A DNA stretch of 64,000 bases from NCBI GenBank assembly GCA_029975915.1, contig JARKOC010000542.1, forward strand, positions 62,001 to 126,000, given 5' to 3'. Source of the stretch: Bryobacteraceae bacterium. GTDB lineage: Bacteria; Acidobacteriota; Terriglobia; Bryobacterales; Bryobacteraceae. Shown one piece after another: positions 9,601 to 17,628 of this stretch. The notes beneath the pieces were generated by a model. That model had not been told where the DNA came from and searched no databases. It was given only the letters and a program-made list of their open reading frames with translations. How positions within the stretch are numbered: position 1 is the first letter of the stretch; each line of letters begins with the position of its first letter. Made by a program: the position numbers and the translations under genes.

Positions 9601-9839
9601 CATACGTTAACCAGCGGCTCCTCAGAGCACGGGCCATAACAGCCGACTTGCGCCAGGCGGAATCCTAGTCCCCTGGTTCCAATCCCGTCTGACAATGCGT
9701 GGTAGAGACCCTCCGCCCCGTTGCCTACCCCACATGTCCCCATTCCTACGGCGATCCTGCCGCCCACCGGTAGCAGTTTCTTCAATCCAGCAGCGTGAGC
9801 CGCGTTGAACGAACTCAGATCCGTAATTCGCATCGTCAT
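6678..9839 (-). CDS. hoxF: HoxF diaphorase fused to a GltD/NfnB-like FAD-NAD(P) oxidoreductase
   Basis: 1053 aa, nearly twice a normal HoxF/NuoF. Residues about 25-110 are a thioredoxin-like [2Fe-2S] domain (Cys36, Cys67, Cys71; the fourth cysteine is not evident). Residues about 150-560 are NuoF: the FMN/NADH glycine-rich loop GRGGAGYQTG near 200, an SLBB region, and the [4Fe-4S] set Cys489/492/495 plus Cys535. A cysteine-rich linker follows (Cys565, 570, 578, 582 and Cys621, 625, 629), like the two N-terminal [4Fe-4S] clusters of GltD/NfnB. Then come an FAD Rossmann motif VVGAGPTG (678-685), a second nucleotide motif VIGGGNAAID (808-817) with YRRERKDMPA, and a family-type GGDLISG near 953. 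The C-terminus keeps CRCLRC. The reading frame is continuous with no sign of a frameshift. NADP(H) use by the second half is inferred, not shown. Confidence 0.93.
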   Translation of the reverse strand: MTMRITDLSSFNAAHAAGLKKLLPVGGRIAVGMGTCGVGNGAEGLYHALSDGIGTRGLGFRLAQVGCYGPCSEEPLVNVWLPGLPLVILRKVREQDVEALLDDLASGRIPMELALCKVEEWDHITGSVKYGSGLPELPNWNEVPFFQGQTKIVLRNCGLISPSDIEEYFAVGGYQALYKVLIDANPEMVIEQIKAAKLRGRGGAGYQTGLKWDMLRKAQSDQKYLICNADEGDPGAYMNRNEIEGDPHGLIEGMIIGGYVTGATEGILYVRAEYPLAVHRLNHAIDEAEERGLLGDNILGRGFNFRLRLVEGAGAFVCGEETALIRSLEGRAGRPTPRPPYPAESGLYGKPTNINNVETWYNVAPIVVKGPAWFTETGSPKSPGTKVFSLVGKVQRTGLVEMPLGTPLKKFVFDIGGGAPAMKSVKSVQTGGPSGGCIPKDMFDTAVDYETLAQLGSIMGSGGMVVMDEDNCMVDVARYFIEFTHSESCGKCVPCRVGLDQMLSILNRFTTGSATEADLVTLDELSRMIRDMSLCGLGQTAPNPVLTTLRHFRQEFEDHLRAHRCRAGVCDELALSPCENSCPLHMNIPRFLELLKADRIEDAFVSVVLDNPLPASTGRVCQHPCDSRCRREGIDEAVNMRDVHRFIADSIYASGRYEALIERVLSYKFPPTGRKVAVVGAGPTGLTCAFYLAMLGHAVTVYENNADAGGMLRYALPEYRLPKSVLDDELKLIRRLGVEFVFNAVVGDEVSLNDLSANYDGVFLSIGTWKETWVYLPGTELAGVLHALPFLEALSKNESVPLGKKVVVIGGGNAAIDSARTALRMGADVTVIYRRERKDMPAIPEETEAAEEEGVKYEFLATPHRIVAGEDGSVRAIECAKTKLGEFDSSGRRRPVPTGEIQRFECDTVILAVGETVDLDFLKASGLALKEKEKMLEVSPFTLETSRPNFYAGGDLISGASNVSNAMGYGKKAARNIDQKLMGEFRWPNLWPEFDYSMTPPAHVSESPRHHVHELPAEERARGFMEAVTGLTPVEAMEETCRCLRCDIKENGH

Positions 9840-9849
9840 GCACCCCGCC

Positions 9850-10383
9850 TCATCGCCGGCCCTTTCTCAAGTGGTCTACTTCACGTTCGAGCGCCCGTCC
9901 ATTCACATGACCCAGAATTCGGTGATCCACCTCGGCCACCGGCGCCAGGGCGCACTGGCCGAAACAAGCCACCGTCCTCACGGTGAACTTGCCGTCCGCC
10001 GTCGTCGCCGTCATCTTGTCGGCCGACCCCTCCTCCTCCTCCTGCTTCAGGCCCAACTTTAACCTCACTTCCTCCAGCAGCCTTAGTGATCCCCGCGTGT
10101 GGCACGCCGTTCCCCTGCAAATACACACTGTGTGTTCGCCTTGAGGCTTCAGATTGAAAAGCGAAAAGAACGTCACAACCGAATAGACTTGCGCCGTCGG
10201 AACCCCCATGCGCGCTGCAAGGTATTCCAAAAAGTCTTCAGGTAGGTACTTCTGCGGGTGATACTCCTGAATCGACTCGAGGATCGTCAATAGGACGCCC
10301 GGTTGCCCCCTGTGCCTGGACACCAGCGAATCGATGAACTCCCGGTCCTCCCTCCTCAGTTCGACAGCCTCGGCGACCAGCAT
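9850..10383 (-). CDS. hoxE: Hydrogenase diaphorase subunit HoxE (NuoE-like [2Fe-2S] protein)
   Basis: A 177-aa NuoE-type thioredoxin-fold [2Fe-2S] ferredoxin that associates with HoxF. Ligands: Cys89 and Cys94 in ICRGTACHT and Cys140 and Cys144 in VACFGQCA. The N-terminal helical bundle ends in the conserved VYSVVTFF segment. Between the two cysteine pairs is an acidic run of glutamates encoded by a CTC-type repeat on the plus strand. AAGGAG lies six bases before the ATG at 10383; the alternative ATG at 10389 touches that site, so 10383 is preferred. First gene of the hox operon; hoxF follows after about 10 bases. Confidence 0.92.
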   Translation of the reverse strand: MLVAEAVELRREDREFIDSLVSRHRGQPGVLLTILESIQEYHPQKYLPEDFLEYLAARMGVPTAQVYSVVTFFSLFNLKPQGEHTVCICRGTACHTRGSLRLLEEVRLKLGLKQEEEEGSADKMTATTADGKFTVRTVACFGQCALAPVAEVDHRILGHVNGRALEREVDHLRKGRR

Positions 10384-10408
10384 CGGCATCTCCTTTCTTC
10401 TATTTCAG

Positions 10409-10435
10409 ATAATCACATCCGATTGTCACGTGCAA
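10409..10435 (-). promoter_or_regulatory. Possible promoter of the hox operon
   Basis: In the roughly 100-base gap before hoxE there is a TTGCAC (10430-10435) and, 15 bases on, GATTAT (10409-10414) on the minus strand. The spacing is short and the match is moderate. Read-through from the heparinase-like gene upstream is an alternative. Confidence 0.3.
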
Positions 10436-10484
10436 ACGTACTCCAGTCCCCTCCCCGCATGCCCGCTTTGAAAAGGACCTGCCC

Positions 10485-12455
10485 CTACGCTTCAGTCAGT
10501 TCCATCGGCCAATGCGCGGATGCACCAATACCATCGGCCGATAACAAAATGCGCCTCAGCATAGTTCCCCAAACCGGCGTCAGCCGGTCATCATTCACCG
10601 GGATTTGCTCGATCCGCACCGCGAGCGACAAGTCATAGTGGATGGCGGCCTTTCCGCCAACACCGCCGCTGCCATCCAGCATCAACACCCCCGGAGCCGG
10701 GTTGACCACGTTGCACGGGGTCATCAACGAGAACTCCACCCGGTTGCCGCCAAGCTCGAAACGCGCTTTGTCACTGATCAAGATCTTTCTCGCGGCGCGG
10801 TCCAAGCCGATCGTTCGCCTCCATGACGTCACCCTCGCGGCGGCTGGATACGCCTTGGCGATCTCCAAACTGAACTCCGCCGTCCGCCCAGCCCCGGCTC
10901 TGCACTCCGAGGCCGCGTATTGACGACCGGCCGCCTGCTCTATCCCATTGATGGTAGGCAGGTTGTGATATGACGAGCGCATCGTCCATATCTCGTATCT
11001 GCGCGGACTGAACGTTTTCGCCGTGTAAGTCTCCACGCCCACGTCGATCAGCACCGGCTTGCCGGAGGCGAAGACGATGAAGTTACCCACGTCGTTGTGG
11101 TTATGGCTTTCGGCGTTGTGGCCGCCCTGCGCCGCGACATACAGCCCCTCTGCCGTCCCCTCCCGCTCGCGGGCCACGAAGACCTGGGTCCCGCTGAGCC
11201 AGACGTCGCCCACCAGTGGAGCCGTCTTCGGAGCCCTCGCCATTTCACCCTGCAGCATCAGCGCGTCCATCGTCCGTGCAAGACTTCCCCCGGAAAGGCT
11301 CCCCGGCCGTCTCAAAGAAGCTGCATACCCCGCCTGCGACATCAACTTCTCATCCTTGATCCGCTTTCCATAGCGGTAGAGCAACTCCGCGTACACCTGT
11401 ATCCGCGGTGACGCGTCCGCAAAATTCACGTACCAATCGCTGGCCACGTGCGCCCTATAGATGTAGCGGCCGATCTCGCCGACCAGGGGCAGCCCGAAGA
11501 AGTCCAGCTTTCCGGCCGAGGCCGAATCAAGCAATTCAAGGCATTCGAACAGCGACCCGCCGGCGTGGCCCCAGTATCCGGGTCCTTCGTCGCATCCGCC
11601 ATCGTCGTGATAGCCGTCCAGGAAACGATCGATCGACCGCATGATCTTGTGGACGGTTTGAGCGCGTCTCGCCGAGTCCTCCTCGATCAGCAGTGTGGAT
11701 GTCAACCAGTTGGAGCAGATCCAAGGCGTCCAGTTGTTCATCGCCCGGTCCTGTCCGAAGCCCATCCACCAGAAGTCATCGCGCTCGAAGCAGGGGGTGA
11801 GGACTTTGGCTTTGATTTCCCTGACGATGCGCCGCGACACCAGCGGCGACGCCTCGTCCAGGCGTTCCGCCATCATGAAGTGAATCCAACTGAGCGTCGC
11901 CGACGTGTCGGCGGCAAAAAGATCCACAGTCGGCTCGGTGACATCTGGAAGTCCTACGCCAGCTTTTTGCACGCCGACGTGAGCTGGTATACCCCAGTAG
12001 GTCTCCTCGCAGGTCGCCCAGATGCCGTTGACGATCTCGTCGACAAACCTGCCCTTGCCTTCGGCAAGCTCGGCGAAAACAAGGGACTGAAGCCGCGCTC
12101 GGCGAGCGTTGCGCAGGCCCTCATACCGGGAACGATTCCCCGTTCTCTTGAAATCAAGAAACACCGCCGCTGGCAGAGCCGGCCACTCCTCGCCCAACTG
12201 AGCTTCCCCGGCCGAAATCAAAGACGCTTTGGCTTCGGCCGAAATCGCCTCCCATCTTGCGCGGTCGCTCCACTTTGGGAAGTGCCGCCAGTGTGCCCGC
12301 GGCTGAAGAACTGTCGCGAGCCTCTCCGCGCTCCAGGCGCCGCTGAGCATCCGCCGTTCAGGCGGCGCTCCGCCCTGCGCCGCCAGGCTTGGCGCAGCCT
12401 CCACAACCGGCATCGTCCCGGCCGCCGCTGATACTGCGAATCCTCTTCTCGTCAT
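10485..12455 (-). CDS. Heparinase II/III-like protein, Tat-exported
   Basis: 656 aa. The N-terminus MTRRGFAVSAAAGTMPVVEA is a twin-arginine signal ending near AQG, so the protein should be exported folded. An alpha/alpha-toroid region follows, and the C-terminal half has the heparinase II/III signature GGHNAESHNHNDVGNF with the conserved His/Asn cluster, then a beta-sandwich. Family members are polysaccharide lyases acting on uronic-acid polymers, but many are unassigned, so the substrate is unknown. The start at 12455 is supported by GGAGG eight bases upstream; a GTG at 12485 is in frame but would bury the Tat signal. It lies about 100 bases upstream of hoxE on the same strand, with no functional link evident. 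Confidence 0.85.
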   Translation of the reverse strand: MTRRGFAVSAAAGTMPVVEAAPSLAAQGGAPPERRMLSGAWSAERLATVLQPRAHWRHFPKWSDRARWEAISAEAKASLISAGEAQLGEEWPALPAAVFLDFKRTGNRSRYEGLRNARRARLQSLVFAELAEGKGRFVDEIVNGIWATCEETYWGIPAHVGVQKAGVGLPDVTEPTVDLFAADTSATLSWIHFMMAERLDEASPLVSRRIVREIKAKVLTPCFERDDFWWMGFGQDRAMNNWTPWICSNWLTSTLLIEEDSARRAQTVHKIMRSIDRFLDGYHDDGGCDEGPGYWGHAGGSLFECLELLDSASAGKLDFFGLPLVGEIGRYIYRAHVASDWYVNFADASPRIQVYAELLYRYGKRIKDEKLMSQAGYAASLRRPGSLSGGSLARTMDALMLQGEMARAPKTAPLVGDVWLSGTQVFVAREREGTAEGLYVAAQGGHNAESHNHNDVGNFIVFASGKPVLIDVGVETYTAKTFSPRRYEIWTMRSSYHNLPTINGIEQAAGRQYAASECRAGAGRTAEFSLEIAKAYPAAARVTSWRRTIGLDRAARKILISDKARFELGGNRVEFSLMTPCNVVNPAPGVLMLDGSGGVGGKAAIHYDLSLAVRIEQIPVNDDRLTPVWGTMLRRILLSADGIGASAHWPMELTEA

Positions 12456-12567
12456 GCCGCCCGCCTCCGCATCAGTTTGTATCACATTCGCCTCTGCCGT
12501 TCAGGTCACAATTTTCTGTCGGCGTCATCCTAAGCAAAGGTGTATAAGTACTGGAGAGGAGTTTGCG

Positions 12568-13605
12568 ATGCGCTATCTTTCTTTTCTATTCGTGATCGCC
12601 CTGGCAGGCTGCGGTTCGGGGCCCGCCTCCAAAAATGTTGAGGTCGATGCGGCGAAGCTGAAGCTGTTCAAACCGCTTCCGGACCGTGTCGAAGTTAAGA
12701 CAGGAGGCCAGGAAGCTGAACGCGTGGCCCTTGGAAGGATGCTCTATTATGAGCCGCGCCTGTCGAAGGGCCAGGACATCTCCTGCAACGACTGCCATAA
12801 GCTCGACAAGTACGGCGTAGATAACGAGCCCACCTCCAAGGGGCACAAAGGCCAGCGGGGCGACCGGAATTCGCCCACCGTGTACAATGCCGCCCTTCAC
12901 TTCGTCCAGTTCTGGGATGGCCGCGCCGCTGACGTCGAGGAACAGGCCAAGGGCCCGATCCTAAACCCTGTCGAGATGGCCATGCCCGACCAAAAGCGTG
13001 TTGTCGCCGTGCTGAAGTCGATACCCGAGTACGTCGCCGCCTTTAAGGCCGCCTTCCCAGACGCCAAAGACCCTATTACATACGACAACATCGCCAACGC
13101 CATTGGCACTTTTGAGCGCGGCCTGCTCACCCCTTCGAGATGGGACAAGTTCTTGAAGGGCGACGCCAATGCCATCACCAATGAAGAAAAAGCCGGGTTC
13201 AACGAATTCCTCGCCGCCGGTTGCCAGACCTGCCACATGGGCGCGCTTGTCGGCGGCAATCTCTATCAGAAACTTGGTCTTGCCAAGGCGTACCCGGACA
13301 CGGCTGACGAGGGTCGCTCCAAGATATCGAAGAACGAAGGCGACAAGTTCTTCTTCAAGGTTCCATCCCTTCGCAACATCGAGATGACCGCCCCTTACTT
13401 CCACAACGGCAAGGTGGTTACGCTCGACGAGTCCGTCAAGCAGATGAGCGAGTATCAGTTGGGAGGCAAACTGACCGATTCTCAGGTGACCTCCATCATC
13501 ACCTGGCTTAAATCGCTCACGGGCGAAATCCCCGCCGACTACATCAAGAAGCCGGAGCTTCCGCCCAGCAGCAAGACGACGCCGAAGCCAGAGACGGCTG
13601 ATTAG
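12568..13605 (+). CDS. Di-haem cytochrome c peroxidase (CcpA/MauG family), lipoprotein
   Basis: 345 aa. A lipoprotein signal ends in LAGC (Cys15), so the protein is probably anchored in a membrane facing the periplasm. Two c-type haem sites are present: CNDCH (73-77) and CQTCH (219-223), the two-domain plan of bacterial cytochrome c peroxidase, which reduces H2O2 with electrons from small cytochromes. MauG-like oxidation of a protein or small molecule is an alternative. The ATG at 12568 is preceded by GGAGAGGAG; an upstream in-frame start would add a non-signal stretch. It is a close paralogue of the gene at 17629-18648. The haem-binding gene follows after 6 bases, probably co-transcribed. 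Confidence 0.92.
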   Translation: MRYLSFLFVIALAGCGSGPASKNVEVDAAKLKLFKPLPDRVEVKTGGQEAERVALGRMLYYEPRLSKGQDISCNDCHKLDKYGVDNEPTSKGHKGQRGDRNSPTVYNAALHFVQFWDGRAADVEEQAKGPILNPVEMAMPDQKRVVAVLKSIPEYVAAFKAAFPDAKDPITYDNIANAIGTFERGLLTPSRWDKFLKGDANAITNEEKAGFNEFLAAGCQTCHMGALVGGNLYQKLGLAKAYPDTADEGRSKISKNEGDKFFFKVPSLRNIEMTAPYFHNGKVVTLDESVKQMSEYQLGGKLTDSQVTSIITWLKSLTGEIPADYIKKPELPPSSKTTPKPETAD

Positions 13606-13611
13606 CCTGGG

Positions 13612-14067
13612 ATGAGTCACATGAAAAAGCTGATCCGCATCGGGTTGCCCGCCGTCATCATTGCTTTGGTTGTTGTCCAGTTCTTCGGCCCGGACACGAT
13701 GAATCCGCCCGAGGACCCAGCCGCCACATTCGAAGCCGTGGCCCACCCCCCTAAGGAGGTAGCGGCGATCATTGACCGCTCATGCCGCGATTGCCATACC
13801 AACCGCACTGCCTGGCCGTGGTACAGTCGCGTCGCGCCTGCCTCGTTCCTTGTCGCCCGGGATGTAAAGAATGGCCGCGCCCACTTGAACTTCTCCGAGT
13901 GGCGCGGCCTGCCGCCAGAGATCACCGCCCTGAAGATGAGCGAGGCCTGTATCGAGGCAACCCGCGGAGAAATGCCCCTTTGGTACTACCTACCGGCCCA
14001 TCCCGGAGCCAAGCTGTCGGCTGGAGACTTGAAGACTCTTTGCTCCTGGCCCGCGCAAAACAAATAG
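13612..14067 (+). CDS. Small haem-binding (Haem_bd-type) membrane-anchored cytochrome
   Basis: 151 aa. One N-terminal hydrophobic segment (about residues 8-24) anchors it, and a single CRDCH haem motif near residue 58 is followed by the family's WPWYSRVAP and FSEW patterns. By family it is a periplasmic mono-haem c-type protein; its redox partner is not known. Its position 6 bases behind a di-haem peroxidase suggests it could deliver electrons to that enzyme. The ATG at 13621 is a possible alternative start. Confidence 0.85.
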   Translation: MSHMKKLIRIGLPAVIIALVVVQFFGPDTMNPPEDPAATFEAVAHPPKEVAAIIDRSCRDCHTNRTAWPWYSRVAPASFLVARDVKNGRAHLNFSEWRGLPPEITALKMSEACIEATRGEMPLWYYLPAHPGAKLSAGDLKTLCSWPAQNK

Positions 14068-14190
14068 GACCTTCTCCGCCGCCGCATCGTGCGCGTGGGC
14101 GCAGGATTCTTGTTCATTCGCCGGGGGCGGTCGAGGTTGATCCTCCGCCGGGCCTTGACGCTGTCCCTGCCATCACGAAACAATAGCGCC

Positions 14191-15162
14191 ATGACGGCGA
14201 AACCCTGGGCCTTGGCCACCCTTATGATTGGAGCCACTCTCACCATGTCCGCTGAAGTCAGGATCGAGAAAACTGCCTGGAACGGCTGGCCGAACTGCTA
14301 CCGCATCTCTAACGGCGAAGCCGAGCTGATCGTCACATCCGACATCGGTCCGCGCATCATGCGCTACGGGTTTGTCGGTGGACAGAATTTCTTCTGGGAA
14401 CAGGCCGGTACGCAAGGCAAGTCCGGCGAGCCCGAATGGATCTTGCGCGGAGGACACCGGATCTGGATCGGTCCCGAGGACGTGAAGTACACCTACCCCC
14501 CCGACAACGTGCCGGTTCACATCGAGATCCGCGGCTCCTCATTGATCGCCACGCAACCGATCGAACGCGAAACCGGCATCGAAAAACAAATCGAGGTCCG
14601 GCTGGCGGCGAGCGGGACAAACGTGACCGTGATCCACCGGCTGACCAATCGGGGCATAATGCCGCTGGAATTCGCCCCCTGGGCGCTGACAATGATGGCG
14701 CCGGGAGGCATCGGCATCACCGGGTTCCCGCCGCGCGGCAAACACCCAGACGTGCTGCCGCCGACCAATCCGCTCATCATGTGGGCGTTCACTGACCTGT
14801 CCGATCCGCGCTGGAAGTTCACCAGAAAATACATGACGCTGACCCAGCAGCCTGGAAACACCAATCGCCAGAAACTGGGCCATTTCAATCCAAAGACATG
14901 GGGCGCTTATATCCGCAATGGTGAGATGTTCCTGAAACAGTACGACGCCAACCCCCTGCGGACATACCCTGACTTTGGTTCTTCCTACGAAACCTTCACC
15001 AATGAGGATTTCCTGGAAATCGAGACCTGCGGACCCATCAGCAAGGTCCCGGGCGGCGGAACCGTGGAGCATATCGAACGCTGGAGCCTTCACAAGAACT
15101 CCACCATAAAGGAAATCTCGGACGCCGAACTCGATCGCGTCATCTTGCCGCACTTGCGTTGA
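14191..15162 (+). CDS. Exported DUF4380-like protein of unknown function
   Basis: 323 aa from the ATG at 14191, which opens a short Sec-like signal ending around MSA-EV. The body is beta-rich, with an N-terminal YRISNGEAELIVTSDIGPRI stretch that resembles the DUF4380/aldose-epimerase-like supersandwich proteins; I recognise the pattern but not a function. No transmembrane segment appears beyond the signal. A longer in-frame extension to 14089 exists but looks non-coding. Its TGA overlaps the TTG start of the next gene, so the two are probably translated together. Confidence 0.7.
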   Translation: MTAKPWALATLMIGATLTMSAEVRIEKTAWNGWPNCYRISNGEAELIVTSDIGPRIMRYGFVGGQNFFWEQAGTQGKSGEPEWILRGGHRIWIGPEDVKYTYPPDNVPVHIEIRGSSLIATQPIERETGIEKQIEVRLAASGTNVTVIHRLTNRGIMPLEFAPWALTMMAPGGIGITGFPPRGKHPDVLPPTNPLIMWAFTDLSDPRWKFTRKYMTLTQQPGNTNRQKLGHFNPKTWGAYIRNGEMFLKQYDANPLRTYPDFGSSYETFTNEDFLEIETCGPISKVPGGGTVEHIERWSLHKNSTIKEISDAELDRVILPHLR

Positions 15163-16130
15163 CAATCCTGATCACCATCGCGCTGCTCATCGCCGCCACG
15201 CTGCTGGCCGGCTGGCTCTACCAGCAGGCCGGCCTGAGCCGTGACCGCCGGCGGCTCCCCCCGCAGGGGGTGATCCTCGACGGCATCCACCTGGTCCAGC
15301 GGGGCCACGCTGGACCGCCAATCGTGCTTGAGGCCGGTATTGCTGCCACGAGTCTGACCTGGGCTCGGGTGCTGGACCACCTGCCCAAGGACCGGATGAT
15401 TGTCGCTTACGACCGGCGGGGGTTCGGATGGAGCACGGCAGCAGATTGCCCCAGGACGCTCGACAATCTGGCAGCCGACCTCCTGCGGGTGTTCGACTTG
15501 GCGGGGATTCGAGAGCCGGCGATTCTGGCCGGGCACTCTTTCGGCGGACTCCTGGTCCGCCGGTTCGCCCAGCTTCATCCTCACCGTGTCGCCGCCTTGC
15601 TTCTGCTCGACCCACTCGAGCCGTTCGAATGGTACCCGCTGGCGCCCAGTCAGAAGGCCCGGTTAGCTCGTGGAGTGAAGCTCTTGCGCCGCGGCGCTTT
15701 GCTGGCGAGGCTGGGCGTGGTCCGGTTTGCGCTGGACATGCTCATGTCCGGATCGCGGTTGATCCCGCAGTTGATGGCGAAGGCGTCAAGCGGCAATGGA
15801 TCGAAGGTGACTGACCGGCTGGTGGGCGAGGTGCGAAAGATGCCGGCCGAGGTGTGGCCCACGGTCAAGGCTCACTGGTGCCTACCGCGCAGTTTTATCG
15901 TGCTGGCGGAATATTTGGAACGGCTGCCGGAGAATTGCCGGGAAGCGGGATCGATCATCGTTCCGGCGGGGCTTCCTGTGACGGCCATAAGCGCCGCCAC
16001 CACATCAGGGGAGATCCTCGCCGCCCACGCCAGTCAGGCGACACGCCACATCCTTGATCCCGGCTCCGGCCATTGGGTTCAACTCGACAACCCTTCGCTG
16101 GTCGCGTCCGAACTTCTCCGGCTGCCTTGA
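15159..16130 (+). CDS. Membrane-anchored alpha/beta hydrolase
   Basis: 323 aa. The N-terminus is hydrophobic (about residues 2-20). The nucleophile elbow is GHSFGG (Ser127), an earlier YDRRGFGWS strand-turn is typical of the fold, and a C-terminal GSGHWVQ supplies the catalytic His. The start is TTG at 15159, overlapping the TGA of the upstream gene (TTGA), which indicates translational coupling. The substrate is unknown. It converges with the aminotransferase gene across about 40 bases. Confidence 0.83.
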   Translation: MTILITIALLIAATLLAGWLYQQAGLSRDRRRLPPQGVILDGIHLVQRGHAGPPIVLEAGIAATSLTWARVLDHLPKDRMIVAYDRRGFGWSTAADCPRTLDNLAADLLRVFDLAGIREPAILAGHSFGGLLVRRFAQLHPHRVAALLLLDPLEPFEWYPLAPSQKARLARGVKLLRRGALLARLGVVRFALDMLMSGSRLIPQLMAKASSGNGSKVTDRLVGEVRKMPAEVWPTVKAHWCLPRSFIVLAEYLERLPENCREAGSIIVPAGLPVTAISAATTSGEILAAHASQATRHILDPGSGHWVQLDNPSLVASELLRLP

Positions 16131-16171
16131 CCCGATTAATGCCAGCGGGTCCGGCAACTTTCAATGCGCTG

Positions 16172-17452
16172 TTAGATGGCCCGGCGCATCAGTTCCAGGG
16201 CGTCGAGGATGCGCGGCGTGTCCTCGAATCCGTACGATAGTCGCAACTGCCTCAGACCTTTCTCCGCGAGATCGCCGGCGGCATGGACACAGTATTGGCC
16301 TGGGATGTAAAGAACCCTGGGCCGGCCGAGGTCCATCGGCCGCGCAAGCCGTTCAAAGAACGCAGAACCGGGCTCGGTATGGGTCTCGCGGAAGGTGAGA
16401 TAGAAATAGAAACCGGCCGAGCCGCCGCGGCACTCTTCAAGATGCGGCCCGAGCGATCGGCGGATGGCATCGCCCACCGCCAGGGCCTTGGCGCGATAGC
16501 CGTCATTAACGGATTTGAGTTGCGCGGCGATGTGGCGGTCGAGCAGGTAGCTTGCCATCTCTTGAACGAAAAGCGGGGCGCTGAAGCCAGCATCGCTGGT
16601 CTTCTGCACCATGGCATTGAGGAACGGCCCTGACGGCCCAAGCAGGTATCCGATACGGAGCGAAGGCGCAAGCACTTTCGACAGCGTTCCGATTTCGTAC
16701 GCGATCTCCAGATCATCATCGGGCAGAACGGAGCGGAAGGGTGGTGCGGCTGGGTCGTGAAGGAGAAGCTCGTAAGCTAGGTCGTAGAAGATTGGGATGC
16801 GGCGGTTCTGTGCGCGGGACAGGCGGGCAACGGTGTCCAGCAGGGCGCGCCGGCGCGCGTTTGAGAGGACCGTACAAGAGGGGTTGTTAACGGTCACGAA
16901 GTAGAAGAATGAGATGGCGTCTGCTTCGCCGCCAAGAGCATGAAGTTTGCGGTCCAGCGATTCGAGGCAGGGGCCTTCGGTGTCCTCAGGGATGGCGAGA
17001 ATGCGAAAGCCTTTGCGCTCGAGGGTTTCGGAATAGATGTAGTAGTTCGGGTCGGAGGTGACCACGATGCCCGCCGGCAGAACGTCTGCCAAAGCGTCAA
17101 GGATGCTGGTAGCGCCGCAGGGCCCAATGACAAGTTCGTTGCGGGCGAGAGTGGCCGGGTCCAGTCCGCCAATTTGGCGCCGCAGCAGAAAATCCCGTAG
17201 CGAGCGAACAAGGTTGGGCGAGCCGGCGGCGCCGCCGTAGTTGAACGCCTGGCGATAGGTGGCGGGATTGGCCGCGATGGCCTGTAGCGCTTCGACGAAG
17301 AGTTCCCTCGGGATGGTCGCCTCGTTGACATAGCCGACGCCGATGTTGATGTCAAAGCCGTCGCGAAAGTCGTGCGCGAAGGCGGTCATCATCCGGTTCA
17401 CTGGTGAGGGCTGAGTGGAGGCCTGGCCGAAAGAGGATAACCGGATGTGCAT
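16172..17452 (-). CDS. PLP-dependent aminotransferase, class I/II fold
   Basis: About 426 aa from the ATG at 17452 (an ATG at 17461 is equally possible; a longer frame to 17602 looks spurious). The fold-type I pattern is complete: a GGAAGSPNLVRSLRDF segment near the N-terminus, a TVNNPSC motif for substrate/PLP contacts, YDLAYE, and the PLP lysine Lys259 in GTLSKVLAPSLRIGY. The closest family feel is the 2-aminoadipate/aromatic transaminase (MocR-type C-domain) group, but there is no DNA-binding domain. Substrate unknown. About 175 bases of intergenic DNA separate it from the second peroxidase gene, with no clear signal seen there. Confidence 0.83.
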   Translation of the reverse strand: MHIRLSSFGQASTQPSPVNRMMTAFAHDFRDGFDINIGVGYVNEATIPRELFVEALQAIAANPATYRQAFNYGGAAGSPNLVRSLRDFLLRRQIGGLDPATLARNELVIGPCGATSILDALADVLPAGIVVTSDPNYYIYSETLERKGFRILAIPEDTEGPCLESLDRKLHALGGEADAISFFYFVTVNNPSCTVLSNARRRALLDTVARLSRAQNRRIPIFYDLAYELLLHDPAAPPFRSVLPDDDLEIAYEIGTLSKVLAPSLRIGYLLGPSGPFLNAMVQKTSDAGFSAPLFVQEMASYLLDRHIAAQLKSVNDGYRAKALAVGDAIRRSLGPHLEECRGGSAGFYFYLTFRETHTEPGSAFFERLARPMDLGRPRVLYIPGQYCVHAAGDLAEKGLRQLRLSYGFEDTPRILDALELMRRAI

Positions 17453-17628
17453 GGATACCATTATTCCGGGGAACGCGCTCCTAAGGACAGAATCCTGGCG
17501 CAAGAACTGACCCGTCTGTTTTGAGTGGATATGCAAGGGTCGGTACTGGATGGACCTGATCCAATCGCGGTTGGCGGGAGGGCGAAGCCTGCCAGCCACC
17601 ATACGAAGTCAGGACTGGGGGACGAGTC

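Noticed and set aside
6678..9839. Possibility that the HoxF fusion is a sequencing or assembly artefact
   Set aside because: The frame is continuous across the linker, the linker carries family-type cysteines, the whole gene has uniform codon use, and it ends directly beside hoxU. Confirmation from reads would still be welcome.
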